A stretch of DNA of 64,000 nucleotides. It comes from Balaenoptera acutorostrata (taxonomy: Eukaryota > Chordata > Mammalia > Artiodactyla > Balaenopteridae). The notes below the pieces were generated by a model. It worked only from the letters and a program-made list of their open reading frames with translations, had not been told where the DNA came from and did not search any database. Made by a program: the position numbers and the translations under genes. Every line of letters starts with the position of its first letter. Position 1 is the stretch's first letter. Below are positions 36,561-49,700 of the stretch, in pieces. Location of the stretch: contig NC_080067.1 of the NCBI RefSeq assembly GCF_949987535.1, positions 434,001-498,000 on the forward strand, read 5' to 3'.

Positions 36561-37350
36561 GGTTGCAGAGGGTGTGGAGAAAAGGGAACCCTCCTGAACT
36601 GTTGGTGTGAATGTAAACTGATACAGCCACTATGGAGAACAGTATGGAGATTCCTTAAAAGCTAAAAATAGAGCTACCATATGACCTAGCAATCCCACTA
36701 CTGGGCATATACCCAGAGAAAACCATAATTCAAAAAGATACATGTACCACAATGTTCACTGTAGCACTATTTACAATAGCCAGGACATGGAAGCAACCTA
36801 AATGTCCATCGACAGATGAACGGATAGAGAAGATGTGGCACATATATACAATGGAATATTACTTAGCCATAAAAAGAAACGAAGTTGAGTTATTTGTAGT
36901 GAGGTGGTTGGACCTAGAGTCTGTCATACAGAGTGAAGTAAGTCAGAAAGAGAAAAACAAATACTGTACGCTAACACATATATATGGAATCTAGAAAAAT
37001 GGTACTGACGAACCTAGTGACAGGGCAGGAATGAAGACACAGATGTAGAGAACGGACTTAAGGACACAGGGGGGAAGGAGAGACAGGGACGTAGTGAGAG
37101 AGTAGCACTGACATATATACACTACCAAATGTAAAATAGCTAGTGGTAAGCTGCCGCATAGCACAGGGAGATCAGCTCGGTGCTTTATGTCCCCCAGAGG
37201 GGCGGGATAGGGAGGGTGGGAGGGAGGCTCAAGAGGGGGGGATATGAGGAATATATGTATACATATAGCTGATTCACTTTGTTGTAAAGCAGAAACTAAT
37301 ACAGTGTTATAAAGCAATTATACTCCAATAAACATGTATTTAAAAACCCC
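36561..37350 (+). mobile_element. L1 3' fragment (L1-3) nested in the tail of L1-2
   Basis: Restarts in late ORF2 (gcagagggtgtggagaaaag, ggacatggaagcaacctaaa, caatggaatattacttagcc), passes through a 3' UTR of a different type from L1-2 (agcacagggagatcagctcg, ccagaggggcgggataggga) and ends at ccaataaacatgtatttaaaa. The next 35 bases (acaacattgtaaatcaacta...) look like the missing end of L1-2, with acaacaatgtataaa before the insert as a likely degraded target duplication. Confidence 0.85.
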
Positions 37351-37385
37351 ACAACATTGTAAATCAACTACACTTGAAAATATTT

Positions 37386-40300
37386 CTTAAGTGCTAAAAA
37401 CTTTCTGAATGTAAGTTTTATTGTGTGTGTGTACCACAGGTTCAATATATATGAATTATGTCAAATTGATTACATTGCTTTTCAAAATAAAGAATTTTTG
37501 ATATTTTATATCAGCTTCATATTATAAATGCAATAAAACTATATTATTTTTTTCTAAAGTTCAGAAATAGCCATTTTGCTCATTCGGTATACTATAAACC
37601 ACTAACTATTAAAAAGGGATTTGTGACCTCTTCCTTCCAAAGAAATATTTCTCCACTCACACAAGTTTAATAGAATGTTCCGCCATGAACTGACTTCCCA
37701 CCTTAGAGACACGAGATTTGCATCCTGAAATCTCTTTCTTGCAAAAATGTCCAATTAGCATACTAGCATTACAGAAAAGAAATCCTTTTTTCCAGATCTC
37801 AAATTCCATACAACTTTAGTCGAGACACCATGTATGTTTTTTTTAACACACAGACTGTATTTTATTTTTACAAGAGATAAATCAACTGACACCAAGCATT
37901 GTAAATGGATGACCACAACAAAAGCAACAATGATTGCAATTACAAACACGAAACACACTCATACTATGTCATAATATTGGCATTCAGTCCAGTAATCCTC
38001 CACTGTAACAGCTCCTTTACTTTGCAGTGAAAGACATCATGTATTTTTAAATAATCAGCACTCACCTGAGGTCTTTAAAAATCAACATAAACATAATTTT
38101 GTGTTCTCTTTCATTTATTCTGGTTCTAAGTGGTCATTTCTAAACGAAAGTATTTAAGTATGTTAACGTCATCTTATAACATCGTATTTCAAATGACTAC
38201 CTTGTCTCCAAAGATGAAATATGAGGAACTCACAATTAGGCTCTCCAAAGTTTTACTCTCTGAATCTGTATGACCCTTCTGCTGAACTCCACACTGTTCA
38301 TTATTCTCTGAGAATATTCTTTTTCTTGTATGGCCATCTCACATGCTCTTTCATTTCTTGAAGTTTTTTCCTACAATATTATGCTTAGTTTATTTCTTAG
38401 AATATGCATTATTTCAGAATGATATTTATAGACACAAAGACTTCTCTATAATTCCCTGAGAGTTTCAAGAACTCCTTTTTTTTTTAATACCTAGATTCTG
38501 AAGCTCTCCACAAAGCAATACTAAACTTGCATTTACATAAGTATCTACATATTAATCACACATTAATGCATTTACAATTGTATTATGATTTATTGCTAAC
38601 TTTGGAGCATAAACATAGCTGTCTTATTTACCACCCTCTTGGAAATCACTTTAATATTTGCACTTAGGACTTGAAAGAGAATGGATAAATAAAAACCTGA
38701 AGAATATGCAAATACAAGTTATATATTTCTCATAAAATTAGGGGATTATCTAACCTTTATCCAGAAAAAAAGAAGAGCCCAGATACTCTGCAGGCATGAT
38801 ACTCGAGAATGTGTGGTCTTCCAGCAGGAAAACATGCAGTAATCCATGTGGCAGAGTTTACCTGTGACGAGCTGGGGTTAGTGACCTATGCATTCCTTAC
38901 ATGCAACATATCAGGAGAGGAAAAAGGGAATTTGTCAGTTGTGGCAATAAGTATAATGAAGATTTGTAGCAGGTCATGCTCATATATTCAACACAGGTAC
39001 AATCAAAAGTTTGCTCAATTCTTGTAGATCTAAGTCTGTATCTGTTACCTTGTCTTTAATGAGGAAATGTCAGAACTGACTTACAAAAAAAAAGTGTTTT
39101 GTTTGTTTGTTTGTTTTAATTGGAGTCACGGTGAGTAAGACAGAGCTCAGAACAGCTAATGTGACTTAGTGATTCTCTCATCAGGAAATACAGTTTCTAC
39201 TTCCTTGTTTATTCTCCACATCCTGTAGTAAGTAAAGTTTCAATGAAAGATAAATCTACAGGGTGAAAAGAAAAGAAAACTTACATGTGTTGATAAGATC
39301 ATTTTGACAGGTTTTACCACGTATGTCAGTGGTTCTGGGGATGGACACAAGCCAGAGCTCCCTACTCTGACATTTTCACTGATGTCATTCCCCTTGATCC
39401 TCAATTTGAAAGTGGATAAAAATGTTTTCTATGTTTTCTTCTTTAAGAAATTAAATAAAGAATGCTTTCTAGACATGATCCTCTAATGATTTTCAGTCAG
39501 TGGTCATCAACAGAGGAAAAGCACAGAATCTCATCCCCACAGAAGGGTGACATTCAGTCAGGTAAGAAAATTCTCCCCGAAATCAGAGCTTCATCTTTAA
39601 CATGCAATCAAAGGCTTTCACAGGTTCTTCATCACTCTGCACTCAGCCCTACCATATGGGATTGGCTCTGAGAATCTCGCATCAGATGACTAACAAACAT
39701 GTCATAGTACACTGATCTGGTACCAGATCCTGCCTCTCTTAATGATCTCCCGCAGGGACATTGGAATATTCTAGGATATTTCCTGGAGCCCTCTAATCTA
39801 TACAGGTACACTTCCAAGTAGAAACAGAAGCTTGGATTCTCACTAGGACCCCTGCTCTGTCCAACCAACCTCTCTAGAAATATGATGTTCTAATCTCTCC
39901 TGATTAGAACATTTCAAGGTCTCTCCCTGTGCTAATTTAGTAAAGGTAAAAGAGAAATAAGAAAGAGCAAACTATGCAGGGAGCAATATATAAGATTCCT
40001 TTATTTAATGTATTTATCTGATATACCCAGATATTGAGAAATATAGATTCATTTCATAATGGTCAAAAAAGAGGAGGAGGAACCTCCATGCCAACAGTAT
40101 ATATAAAATGGAATCAATATTGCATAAGCTCCAGCTTAAGCTTAACTACGAGGTACTAACTCTTCTCATAAAGAAACAATAGTTCTCCATCATTTGAAGC
40201 ACACTGAGGACTCAGACAGCTGGACACTGAGGGTGTAGTCTCCTCACTCGAATTCTATACCTGCATCACAGAGCCATGAAATATTCCCAAAGAATTATTA

Positions 40301-40980
40301 AGGATGGGGGGGAGCCGAAATAAAAAAGATGAATCCATAATCTGCCCCACCATCTGTTCTGCTGGATATTACCACCATCTTGGCCCAATATGACCTTCCC
40401 ACTTTTCTCTGGGCCTCCCTACTTTCCACCTCCATCCTCTCATTATATCTTACCTACACTTGGAAACGACTCTAGTTTTTCCACTTATCTTTATCAACAA
40501 GTAATCCAAATAGCAACTGTGTATATAACTCCTTAGAAACCTCAGGTCTCACCCAGTAATATATGAACTTCAAAGTCCAAAGTTTTCCTAATTCCCTTTA
40601 TTATTTTTTTTTCTAATTTCCGTGTACTTACACTCTTAAGACCTCCACTGTTCTCAGGTTCGTCTTCCCTGCAAAATCTGTCAACCTAGACATAGACTTA
40701 AGTACCACCCTCTATCTCCTAGGGAATCCAGTTTTTTAAAAAGCCTCAGCAAGCCTTATGGACTTTATTAAAGACTCTTTAAGATAACCCATGGGAGATA
40801 GCAGTACACCCACAGATATCTATCTAATACACCCTCAGAGTAATGTTTTTTTCTTTTTTATAAAGTCTCTTCTGGCCAATGAAGACTCTCAGCTCTTCTT
40901 CTTCAACATATGCAGTGTCTCACCCTTCTGATTACTCTCTGCTCTATCCCAGGTCCACTCCCTTTCCTGATATTACATTC
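37386..40980. other. No gene recognised; AT-rich intergenic sequence
   Basis: Roughly 3.6 kb with no long open frame. Simple repeats include (GT)n at 37421-37432 and (GTTT)n at 39098-39116. Short open frames such as 38809-39027 and 39462-39671 show no family motif. Some old interspersed repeat is likely, but I could not name it. Confidence 0.5.
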
Positions 40981-42350
40981 TTTCCCAATTTTGTATGTTG
41001 GCAAAATCAAATAACATAAAATATAACATGTTAATTATCATAAAGTGCACCGTTCAGTGATATTAAATACATTCATATTATTGGGCGATCAACATCACCA
41101 TTTATCTTTCTAATTCTTTTCTACGTTTTAAAACTGTAACTCTATATCCTTTAAACATAACTTTCCTTTTTGTTCCATAACCACCTGAAAAGCATCATTA
41201 CCCTCCCAATTTCTATGGTTTTGACTACACTAAGTACCCCATATAATTTAAATAATTAGTTGTATTGTTACGACTCACTAAAAGTCACAAAAAATGGCAT
41301 TTTTGGTAGCTAAATTTCCTCAAGATTCATCCATGTTGTAGCATATTTCTAGATCTTTTCCTTCTTAACACTGAATAATATTGTATTATATGGGTATACC
41401 ACACTTTGCTTATCCAGGAACTAGTGGATGAACACTTAGGTTGCTTTCATATTTTAGCTACTGTGATTATTACTGCTCTAAACACTGGAGTACAAATATT
41501 TCTTTAGGACCCTGATTTCAATTCCTTTGCGTATACCTCATAGTAAAATTCCTGGATCATGTAACAATTCTATTTTTCAATATCTGAAAAATTGCCATAC
41601 TCTTTTGCAAAACAGCTGTATCATTCTACATTCCCTCTGACATAGCACAATGGTTCCAACTCCCTCACATCCTCACCAATACTTGTTTTCTGCTTGTGTA
41701 TGTGTGTGTGTGCTTGTGTGTGTATGCATGCACACAAATATGTAAACATGAATTTAGTGATATGGAGCATCTATTCAAGTGCTTAGTCATTTGTACATCT
41801 TTCTGAAGAACCATCTATTCAAGTCTTTTATCCATTTTGGAATCAGGATGTTTGCTTTTTGTTCAGTTGTAGGAGTTCTCTGTATATTCTGAATAGAAAT
41901 CTCTTGTCAGATACATGGCTTTCAAATATTTTCTCCCATCTTGTGGGTTGCCATTTTATTCTCTTTACATTTCTTTGATACACATTTTTTTAAATTATGT
42001 ACTTCAAATTGTTTATTTTTTTTGTTAGCTGTACCTTTGTTGTTCCTTCGTTTCATATTGAGGAAAACACTGCCAAATCCAACATCATGAAGCTCTTGTC
42101 CTGTGTCTTCTTCTAAGACTTTTTATTTTATTAGGTCTTATATTTAGTTTCTTGATACATTTTCATTAATTTTTGCATATGATGTTAGGTAAGGGTTCAT
42201 CTTCCTTCTTTTGCATGTTGACCACAAGACTTCTCAGCACCATTTGTTGAAAATACTATCCTTTCTACTTTGAAAAGTCTTGGCAACTTGTCAAAAATCA
42301 TTTGACCATATATCAGGGTTTATTTCTTAGTGTTCTATTCTATTCTATTG
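40980..42350 (-). mobile_element. Old L1 (L1M-type), antisense, long 3' portion
   Basis: Complement of L1 3' UTR and ORF2 end in order: caagattcatccatgttgta, gaataatattgtattatatg, cctggatcatgtaacaattc, gccatactcttttgc, cctcaccaatacttg, a (TG)n tract at 41698-41730, tcttttatccattttg, then cagcaccatttgttgaaaat. Degraded, with no frame. Confidence 0.8.
41698..41732. repeat. (TG)n microsatellite
   Basis: Short interrupted TG run inside the antisense L1. Confidence 0.8.
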
Positions 42351-43184
42351 GTCTTGAATAAGGGACGAAACAGTATAACCTATTCAGGTTGATGAAGAAC
42401 ATAAAGAAAGACCAGGACTGAGAATTAGGAGGGCAATATAAAACAGCAGGGAGTAAAAGACAGTGTGAGATAAGATCTTGTATTTGCAAATTCATGGAAA
42501 TAGTATCATGCTAAAACCACTAAACGCCTGACTTTTAATAATACGGTAAATGTGCTAGCAAGAAACATAACACTTACCCATCTCTGGGAAATATAGTATG
42601 GGCATAAAGATAAACTACACACAAATATGTTAAAAAGGGAAGGGTTTTCATGGTGTGAGAATATTGTGGGATTTGAAATACAATTTACTTCTGTTCTACC
42701 ATTGTCTCTAAAATTTATCAAAGTGTATATACAAGCAATTCCAATTCTGGTAATGTGCTTGACAGGTTTATATATGAACTTCAGCAGACCAGTAAAAGTA
42801 CATTCATAGTAGGACTGTTCCATAAACCAAAAAACAAAACACAAAAACAGGAAAGACTAGAGTTCACTTTGTCAACACACATACAGATGCAGTGATGGTT
42901 AACGGTCCAAAAACAGAAGGTGAGCATGGGTGCAAGAGGTTAATCCCCAGCCTGGGGTGGGGTGCAGAGTTTGAGGGTAACACAGGTAGAAAAGGCTTTT
43001 GTCCTATCCTTGATTTTTGAATTATGGTAATTCACAGGTCAGTACCTTCATTTCAAAATGAATGAATGCACTATTCAATTTTTTTAAACAGACTAAGTAA
43101 ACATGAGGGATAATAAATTTCAAACTGTAGCTAATCAAATAAGATACTAAGAAAACTTAAATAATATGATTTAAGAATGAAGTG
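42351..43184. other. No gene recognised
   Basis: About 0.8 kb. The open frame at 42506-42844 (minus, 112 codons) is hydrophobic and motif-free. Parts resemble old LINE sequence, without a reliable match. Confidence 0.45.
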
Positions 43185-44861
43185 GAGAGATTGTCCAACA
43201 TGGTAGCATTCAAAGACCCAGAGCTTGATGCCTCTCATGGGCACACCAAAGTCACAACAGTTTACAGAACAGCAATTGATGAAAAAGGCCGGGACCTACC
43301 ATAAAAGATGTTTTACAGCTAAAGATATAAGGAAGGCACCTCGACAAGAGAGGAAGGAAGGGCAAAATCTCAATAGAGTCAAGCCACATACCACCAGGTG
43401 GGTGGCCCACAAATGGGAGAATAATTACAATTTCAGAGGTGCTCCCAGGTAGCAAGGGGTATGAAGCCAACATCAGGCTCCCAAGCCCAGGGATCCTGTT
43501 CTGGAAAGAAGAGTTCCTAGAAAGTTGAGCTTTGAAGACCAGTAGTGCTTATTTTCCAGAGAGCCAGAGGGTTGTGGGGAATAGAGATTCCACTCTTAAA
43601 GGATGCTCACAAGATCCCACATGATCCGAGAGTCAGAACAGAAGCAGTCATTTGAAAGGATCCTGGGTCACACCTACCTCCTGATCTTGGAGAGTCTCCC
43701 AGAGAGGCAAGAGGCAACTACAGCACAGCCTCAGGGACAGAGACACTGGCAGCAGCCAATCAGGGGAGCTCCTTCTACCTCGTGGACACTGGTACCAGCA
43801 AGCATAATTTCAGAATCCTCCCTCTAGCTTATCGGCCTCAGGACCGAGCCCCACCCATTTCCACCAGACTATAGACACAAGTACTAGGATGCTGCAGGCC
43901 AAGCAACTAACTGAGCAGGGGCACAGCCCCACCCACCAACAAACAGGCTGCCTTCAGACCCTCTCAATGCACAGCTGCCCCTGGACATGGGCCCAGCCAC
44001 CAAAAGCCCCAGGACCAGCCTCCACACCTCAGTGGACAGGCACCAGCCCCGGAGTCCCCGGCCCCTCTGACAAGTGAGCCTGCTCTGGCCTTGGAGTCAG
44101 CCTCACCATCGGCAGGTGATAACTGCACAGGGACTGGATGGAGCTTGGACCTACCGAACAGCAAACCTGTTCTAACATTGGGATCAACCTCATACACCAA
44201 CAGGCACACACCAGCTCCAGGAATACCACAGCCCAGCAGCCTGTGTAACCAGGCCACTTAATTGCAGGCCAGAAGCAGCCATGGACTCAGCTGGGTCCTG
44301 ACCCTGTCCATCAGAATGCCAACACAAGATTAGGGATACCCCAGACCCTGCAGATAGCTGTGTCAGGAACAGTGTTCCAACACCAACTCTGCGACTCCTG
44401 GGCCCTGCAGCCAGAATGCAGAACCTGTCTCTTCCTCCCAGTAGCCAGCATAGCCCCAGAACCAGTGACTGGGCAATAGCCCTGATATCACCTGGACTGC
44501 AATTCTACCCATAAGTGAACCAGCACTAGATTTGGTGTCCCCCAGAGTTGTGCAGCCAGCTGCCTTATGATTTAGTCTCACCAAGCAGCACAGACAGCCT
44601 CCATACAAGGCAGAGCCTGGCCAACAAGCAGTCTGGGGGCAGCCAAGCCTACCAGACTACCCACAGTAGTCAGCCCGCCACAGCAGAAGAGCCCAAGCAG
44701 CCCACATAGGGGGTACACCTAGAATATACACTTCTAGTTACCAGGGGACAGTGGGCTGTTGGGACACATAGGACAGCTCCTACAAAAGGCCACTTCTCCA
44801 AGGTCAGGAAATGTAACGCACCTACTACACACATAGCAATAAAAACAGGAAGTTAAGAAAA

Positions 44862-45760
44862 ATGAGGTGACACAGAAACACGATCCAAATGAAGGAACAA
44901 GATAAGAACTCAGAAGAAAATCTAAGTAAAGTGGAGATAGCCAATCTCCTCAACAAAGGGTTCAAGGTAATGACTGTAAAGATGATCAAAGAACTCAGGA
45001 GAAGAACGGACGACCAGAGCAAAAAGTTAGAATTTTTTTAAAGAGTTAGACCATTAAAGAACAACAAAACAGAGATGAGGAATACAATAACTGAAATGAA
45101 AAATACATTAAAGGAAACTACTGTCTACTAAACGATACAGAGGAATGAATCAGAAAACTGAAGGACAGAGTACTGCAATCACTGAAGATGAATGGTAAAA
45201 CAATAAATTAAAATGAAATGAGGAAAGTTGAATAGACTTGTGAAACAACATCAAGTGTACTAATATTTGCATTATACTGGTCCCAGAAGCAAAAAGGAAA
45301 GAGAAAGCAGTGTAGAGCATACCTGAAGACATAAGAGCTGAAAACTTCCTTAACCTGGGAAAGAAAACAGACATCCAAGTCCAGTAAACACAGTAAGGCC
45401 AAAACAGGATCAACCCAAAGAGGACTACACCAAGACTCATTGTAATTAAAAGGTCAAAAAAAAAATAAAGACAAAAAGACACTATTAAAAGGAGCACAGG
45501 GAAAACAACAAGTTACAAACATGGGAACTTGCATACAGTTATCAGCTGACTTTTCAGGATAACCTCTGCATGCCAGAAGGGAGTGGCATGGTATATTTAG
45601 AGTCATGAAAGGGAAAAGCCTATAACCAAAAATACTCTACCCAGCAAGGCTCTCCTTCAGACTTGATGGTGAGATCTAATGTTTTACAGAGAAGCAAAAC
45701 TAAAAGGGCTCAGCATCACCAAACCAACTTTATGAGAAATCTTAAAGGGGTTTTTCTAAG
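44862..45760 (+). pseudogene. Remnant of L1-4 ORF1
   Basis: The sequence follows L1 ORF1 from just after its start (gaggtgacacagaaacacg) through the helical region (gtggagatagccaatctcctc) to the C-terminal domain words (aggataacctctgcatgccag, catgaaagggaaaagcc, cttgatggtgag). Stops occur in all frames, so no protein is possible. Recognised by alignment with the ORF1 at 26227 rather than by any open frame. Confidence 0.75.
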
Positions 45761-46063
45761 TGAAAAAGAAAAGGCCACAACTGAAACATAAAAATTAGGA
45801 AAGGAAATTTACTAAAGGAAAAACCTCATTGGTTAAGGCAAATATTCAACAAAGGTAGAAAATCAACCATGTACACAGCTAATAGGAAGGATGAAAGAAA
45901 ACAGTAATAAAATCATCATCTATATTCACAATAAGAAGTTAAGGGACACACAAAACAAGTAGATGTAAAATATAAGGTCAAATTCAGTAACTGTGGGGGA
46001 GCAGAGTAACAATGCAGGGTTGTTAGTGTCCATGTGAAATTAAGAGCTCAGCAACTTAAATAA

Positions 46064-46102
<39 letters not shown>
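46064..46102. repeat. (CA)n microsatellite
   Basis: Uninterrupted CA run of about 19 repeats within L1-4; likely polymorphic. Confidence 0.95.
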
Positions 46103-46105
<3 letters not shown>

Positions 46106-46491
46106 CTGAAAGAAATCCAAACATAATATTAAAGACAGTCCTCACATCACAGATGAAGGGAATAAAAGGGGAAGAAAGGAACACTGAAGAAATTAAAGAG
46201 GGATTCTAAAAATACCCAAGACAAATGAAAATGAACACACAATGATACAAAATCTATGGGACACAGCCAACGCAGTTCACAGGGGGAAGTTATAGTGATA
46301 CAAGCTTATTCTTAGGAAACAAGAAAAATATCAAATAAACAACCTAACATTACACCTGAAGGAATTAGAAAAAGAAGAAAAAACAAAACTCAAAGCTGTC
46401 AGAAAGAAAAATTAAGAAAACTATACCATATGCAATCACATCAAAAAGAATAAGATACTTAGGAATAAACACACCTAAGCAGGTAAAAGAC

Positions 46492-46674
46492 ATGTGCTCA
46501 GAAATCTATCAGCCATTGGTGAAAGAAGTTGAAGGCAACACAAAAAGATGGAAAAACATAGCATGTGCATGGACTGGAAGAATTAATACTGTTACAATAA
46601 CCATACTACCAAAGACAATCTACAGATTTAATGCAATCCCTATCAGAATACCAAAGCATTTTCACAGAACTTGA
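46492..46674 (+). pseudogene. L1-4 ORF2 fragment downstream of the deletion
   Basis: Sixty open codons containing the late-ORF2 motif GRINTVTITILPKTIYRF, which follows the RT domain in L1. Bounded by the internal deletion on the left and a stop on the right. Confidence 0.75.
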
Positions 46675-46977
46675 AAAAGTAATTTTAAAATTTGTATAGA
46701 AACACAAAGACCAGATGAAACATGGATTTGAAAAACACACCCTGCTCTTGAAATTGGGGTGGGGGGCACCCCAGATTTGAGTCTTCTTACTTCCCAGTAC
46801 CTAGTGCTTTGGCATTTGCCCAATTACTTATAAAATGTGACTGATAATATCTAACCCATGGAATACAGCATTTGGAGTGGTTTGCGTGTTTATGTTTCTA
46901 TAGGGGAATAAACTTTTCTACAAGAAAAATGTATACTTTCTGAAATAAATTAAAACCCCTTTTAAAAGTACTATATC

Positions 46978-47301
46978 GGACTTCCCTGGTGGCGCAGTGG
47001 TTAAGAATCTGCCTGCCAAGGCAGGGGACATCGGTTCGAGCCCTGGTCAGGGAAGATCCCACATGTCGCGGAGCAGCTAAGCCCATGCGCCACAACTACT
47101 GAGCCTGCAGGCCACAACTACTGAAGCCCGCGCGCCTAGAGCCGGTGCTCCACAACAAGTGCAGCAAGAGAAGCCACCGCAATGAGAAGCCTGCACACCG
47201 CAACAAAGAGTAGCCCCCGCTTGCCGCAACTAGAGAAAGCCTGCGCATAGCAACGAAGACCCAACGCAGCCAAAAACTAATTAATTAATTAACTATTTTT
47301 A
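46978..47301 (+). mobile_element. CHR-type SINE
   Basis: Full-length: A box ggtggcgcagtggttaagaa, B box cggttcgagccctgg, an ATTA-type tail, and a perfect 14-base target duplication aaaagtactatatc at 46964-46977 and 47302-47315. Confidence 0.95.
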
Positions 47302-47394
47302 AAAAGTACTATATCCTTCTGTACAACTTCTCTGGGAAGAACAGAGAGATGGTGTAGGAGAGTGAGGAAGACCAATATTTAGTACACATCTCTC

Positions 47395-47560
47395 ATGCAG
47401 GTGCTCTGCTGGCTTAGATAGATTTATCCCCACTTTACAAAGGAGAAAATAATCTCAGAGAGGTTTAGTAATTTTCCCAAAGCCAGACAGCTATTGAATG
47501 GCAGAACCAAGATCTGAACCAAGTCTGTTACCTTCAAAGCCTAAGTCCTCATCACAACAA
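47395..47560 (-). mobile_element. MIR SINE, antisense
   Basis: Complement of the MIR core: cccactttacaaaggag, ctcagagaggtttagtaa, gccagacagctattgaatgg. An ancient mammalian SINE, moderately diverged. Confidence 0.8.
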
Positions 47561-47649
47561 AACTCAATTAATATTTATATTTATCGAATTACATTGCAAC
47601 CTGGGGAGTTCTTGGCACAATCCTGAATAAGAGTGAGAAAGAAAGAAAT

Positions 47650-47775
47650 AGCATTGTTCCTACAGTCAACCAAAATTTTTGGAGCAGCTGCTAGATGCCT
47701 GGCCCTTTTTGGGGTTCAGCAGTGATCAAGACAGGAAGAGTCCTGCTTTCATGAACCATTTAGTGGGGAGGAGAG
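47650..47775. mobile_element. L2-like LINE fragment
   Basis: The pattern ctgctagatgcctggccc, cagcagtgatcaagacagg, tcctgctttcatgaacc, tagtggggag matches the common L2 3' segment. Short and old. Confidence 0.65.
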
Positions 47776-47779
47776 ACGG

Positions 47780-47900
47780 GTGCAACTTGGGTGAGGGACT
47801 TCACCTTGCTGGGCCTCTGTTTTCTCATCTGGAAAATGGGATGGGTGTTCCTCATTTTCTGGGATTGTCCAGCCCTCACATTCTCTGATTCCATAAGAAG
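47780..47900 (+). mobile_element. MIR SINE
   Basis: The core words ggacttcaccttgctgggcc and tctgttttctcatctggaaa match MIR on the plus strand. Confidence 0.75.
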
Positions 47901-48960
47901 CATTTGTTTTCCTGTTTCTTTAAAATTCATTCAGGCCGTGAGCTGTGATGAATGTTGTTAGCTGCTCCCCAAATCACTCTATTCCCACCCTTTTCCTGTG
48001 ATCAGGTCTTTCCCGAAACATGACTCACAATCAATCAAGTCACAGAACCTAAGGGCACCCAGCAGAAAAATTCCAACCCTTGCTTCCCAGGAGCTCTGCG
48101 GTCTACTTGCCAGGTAAACTTAACTCACCTGGCACAAGGTGGCCATCCCTGGTTTCACATCAACATGATCTCAGGCACAAACCTCCTTGTTTTTCCATTT
48201 TGTCTTTAAGTTACTTGTTGAAACAACTGCACAAATATGACAAAGATATAAAATCAGGCATCTTCTGCCCCCAGTGCCTACTAATAAATGATTTTCTCAC
48301 ACTTTAATGATAAAGATAGAACATTTCAACATTCTGCTGCCCTTATTATTTGTCATTTTTGTTGATATTTCTATTGAATACATCTTTCAATATTTTAACA
48401 ATGGAACATTTATTTAGGTTGTTCCAGACCCAGCCTTTAGTGGTAAAGGTTTTGTTGTTATATTTCTATTTTGTTTCCTTTAAAAATCATTATCCTATTT
48501 AAATGGATTAAGTCAATTCTATAGGCATTTATCTTATGGTATTGATGAAATTGATACATAGAGGGCAGTAGTACAAGTTGATTGGACTTGAGAACCTCTA
48601 TTAACACAGTTAAGTATAAATACTATCTATATGTAAACCAAAGTACATGCCAAGTGAGATTCTCCGACTCTTTTTCACTGTCTGCCCCTCAAGCCTGTGA
48701 GAAATGGAATATTTCTTGCCATATCAGTAAACAAAGGATGTCACAGTCTTCAGCACTTGCAGCCCTCCAATGTGAGCCGGCGGGCCCTGAGGCACTCAGG
48801 ATATGCAAATACAGAATGCAGGCCCCAGAGAGCTGAGGTGCATATCAAAGGAAGGATTTCAGTGAGCCTAGACTCTTGCATCTTCCCATACAAAGAAAAG
48901 CATTCCATTCCTCACCTTCGGAGAGCTGGTTTTCCTTAGTTAACAATCACCTTTTGATGT
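47901..48960. other. No gene recognised upstream of the CpG island
   Basis: Unique-looking sequence lying 5' of the CpG island. Open frames at 48582-48836 and 48697-48939 overlap in different phases and have no domain. Confidence 0.45.
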
Positions 48961-48969
48961 TCCCCATTA

Positions 48970-49700
48970 CCTGCGCCAGTCCCCTGCCCTGTCCCCTTCC
49001 CCCGGTACTTTAGCTCAGGGAGGAAGGAGCGCAGAGGGACTCGGCTGAATAAGGGGCCTGCGCGCCTCGGGAGGAGTTTTCAGCCGCTTGCCCCTCAGTC
49101 GGGAGGAGGGGCGCTGACGCTGCAGCCGGACCCTGCGCCTCCCTTGCCCCGTTTCCCCTCAGGACGCTCAGGCCGACCCACTCCCCACGCCCACCAGGCC
49201 TCGCGAGCCAGGCCGAGGGCAGGGGCGAGAGGAGGGACCGAAGTTCCCGGGGACCAGACGCTGGAGGCCGCTCTTCCTGCACAGCAGCGGCGGGTGGCAG
49301 CGAACCCCTGCCCCTCAGAAGCTGGTCTTGTGCTGCCGCCCGGGCACCGGACCAGGCGGAGGGTCGGCGCCCACTTACCCGGCCCGCCGTCCCCGCGACT
49401 GTCACGGCTTCGGCCGCCGGGGCACTTCCAGAGCCGGCAGCCTCAGTGAGGTCGCCCTCCCCTCGGGCTCCGGGGCAGTTCCGTGAAGGCGGAGGGAAGA
49501 GACCCCGCCCGAGCCGGGAGTTCCAGTTCTGCGGAAACGCAGGCTCTGTTCAGCGCGCAGGAGGTGGGACCGGTCTGCCCCGAGGCCTTCCGGGAGGGAG
49601 GCGGGCGGCGCAGCCAGGAGCGCAGGGCCCCGTCAGGGGTCCAGGAGGGGCGGCCCGGCCTGGGGGCCACGCCCACTGTGGCCGCAGCCCAGGCCTTTTT
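48970..49700. promoter_or_regulatory. CpG island
   Basis: Abrupt rise in G+C with dense CG dinucleotides, unlike the AT-rich flanks, and no repeat-family match by eye. CpG islands of this length usually mark a promoter. The nearest gene-like sequence on the plus strand is the KRAB exon 0.7 kb downstream, so I infer the relic promoter of a KRAB zinc-finger gene. The high G+C also explains the many overlapping open frames (49010-49800), none of which shows a domain. Confidence 0.7.

Larger units (their letters stand above)
43185..46730 (+). mobile_element. Older L1 (L1-4): 5' UTR, ORF1 and internally deleted ORF2
   Basis: 5' UTR from about 43185 (caaagacccagagcttgatg) to about 44860. ORF1 remains at 44862-45760, with the pieces ttcaaggtaatgactgtaaa, ccagaagcaaaaaggaaa and aatactctacccagcaag. 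ORF2 remains from about 46120, with a (CA)n run at 46064-46102. At about 46410 the sequence jumps from the region before the RT domain to its far side (catcaaaaagaataagatac), so the RT catalytic core is deleted. The 3' end is cut at about 46730. Much more diverged than L1-1. Confidence 0.85.
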
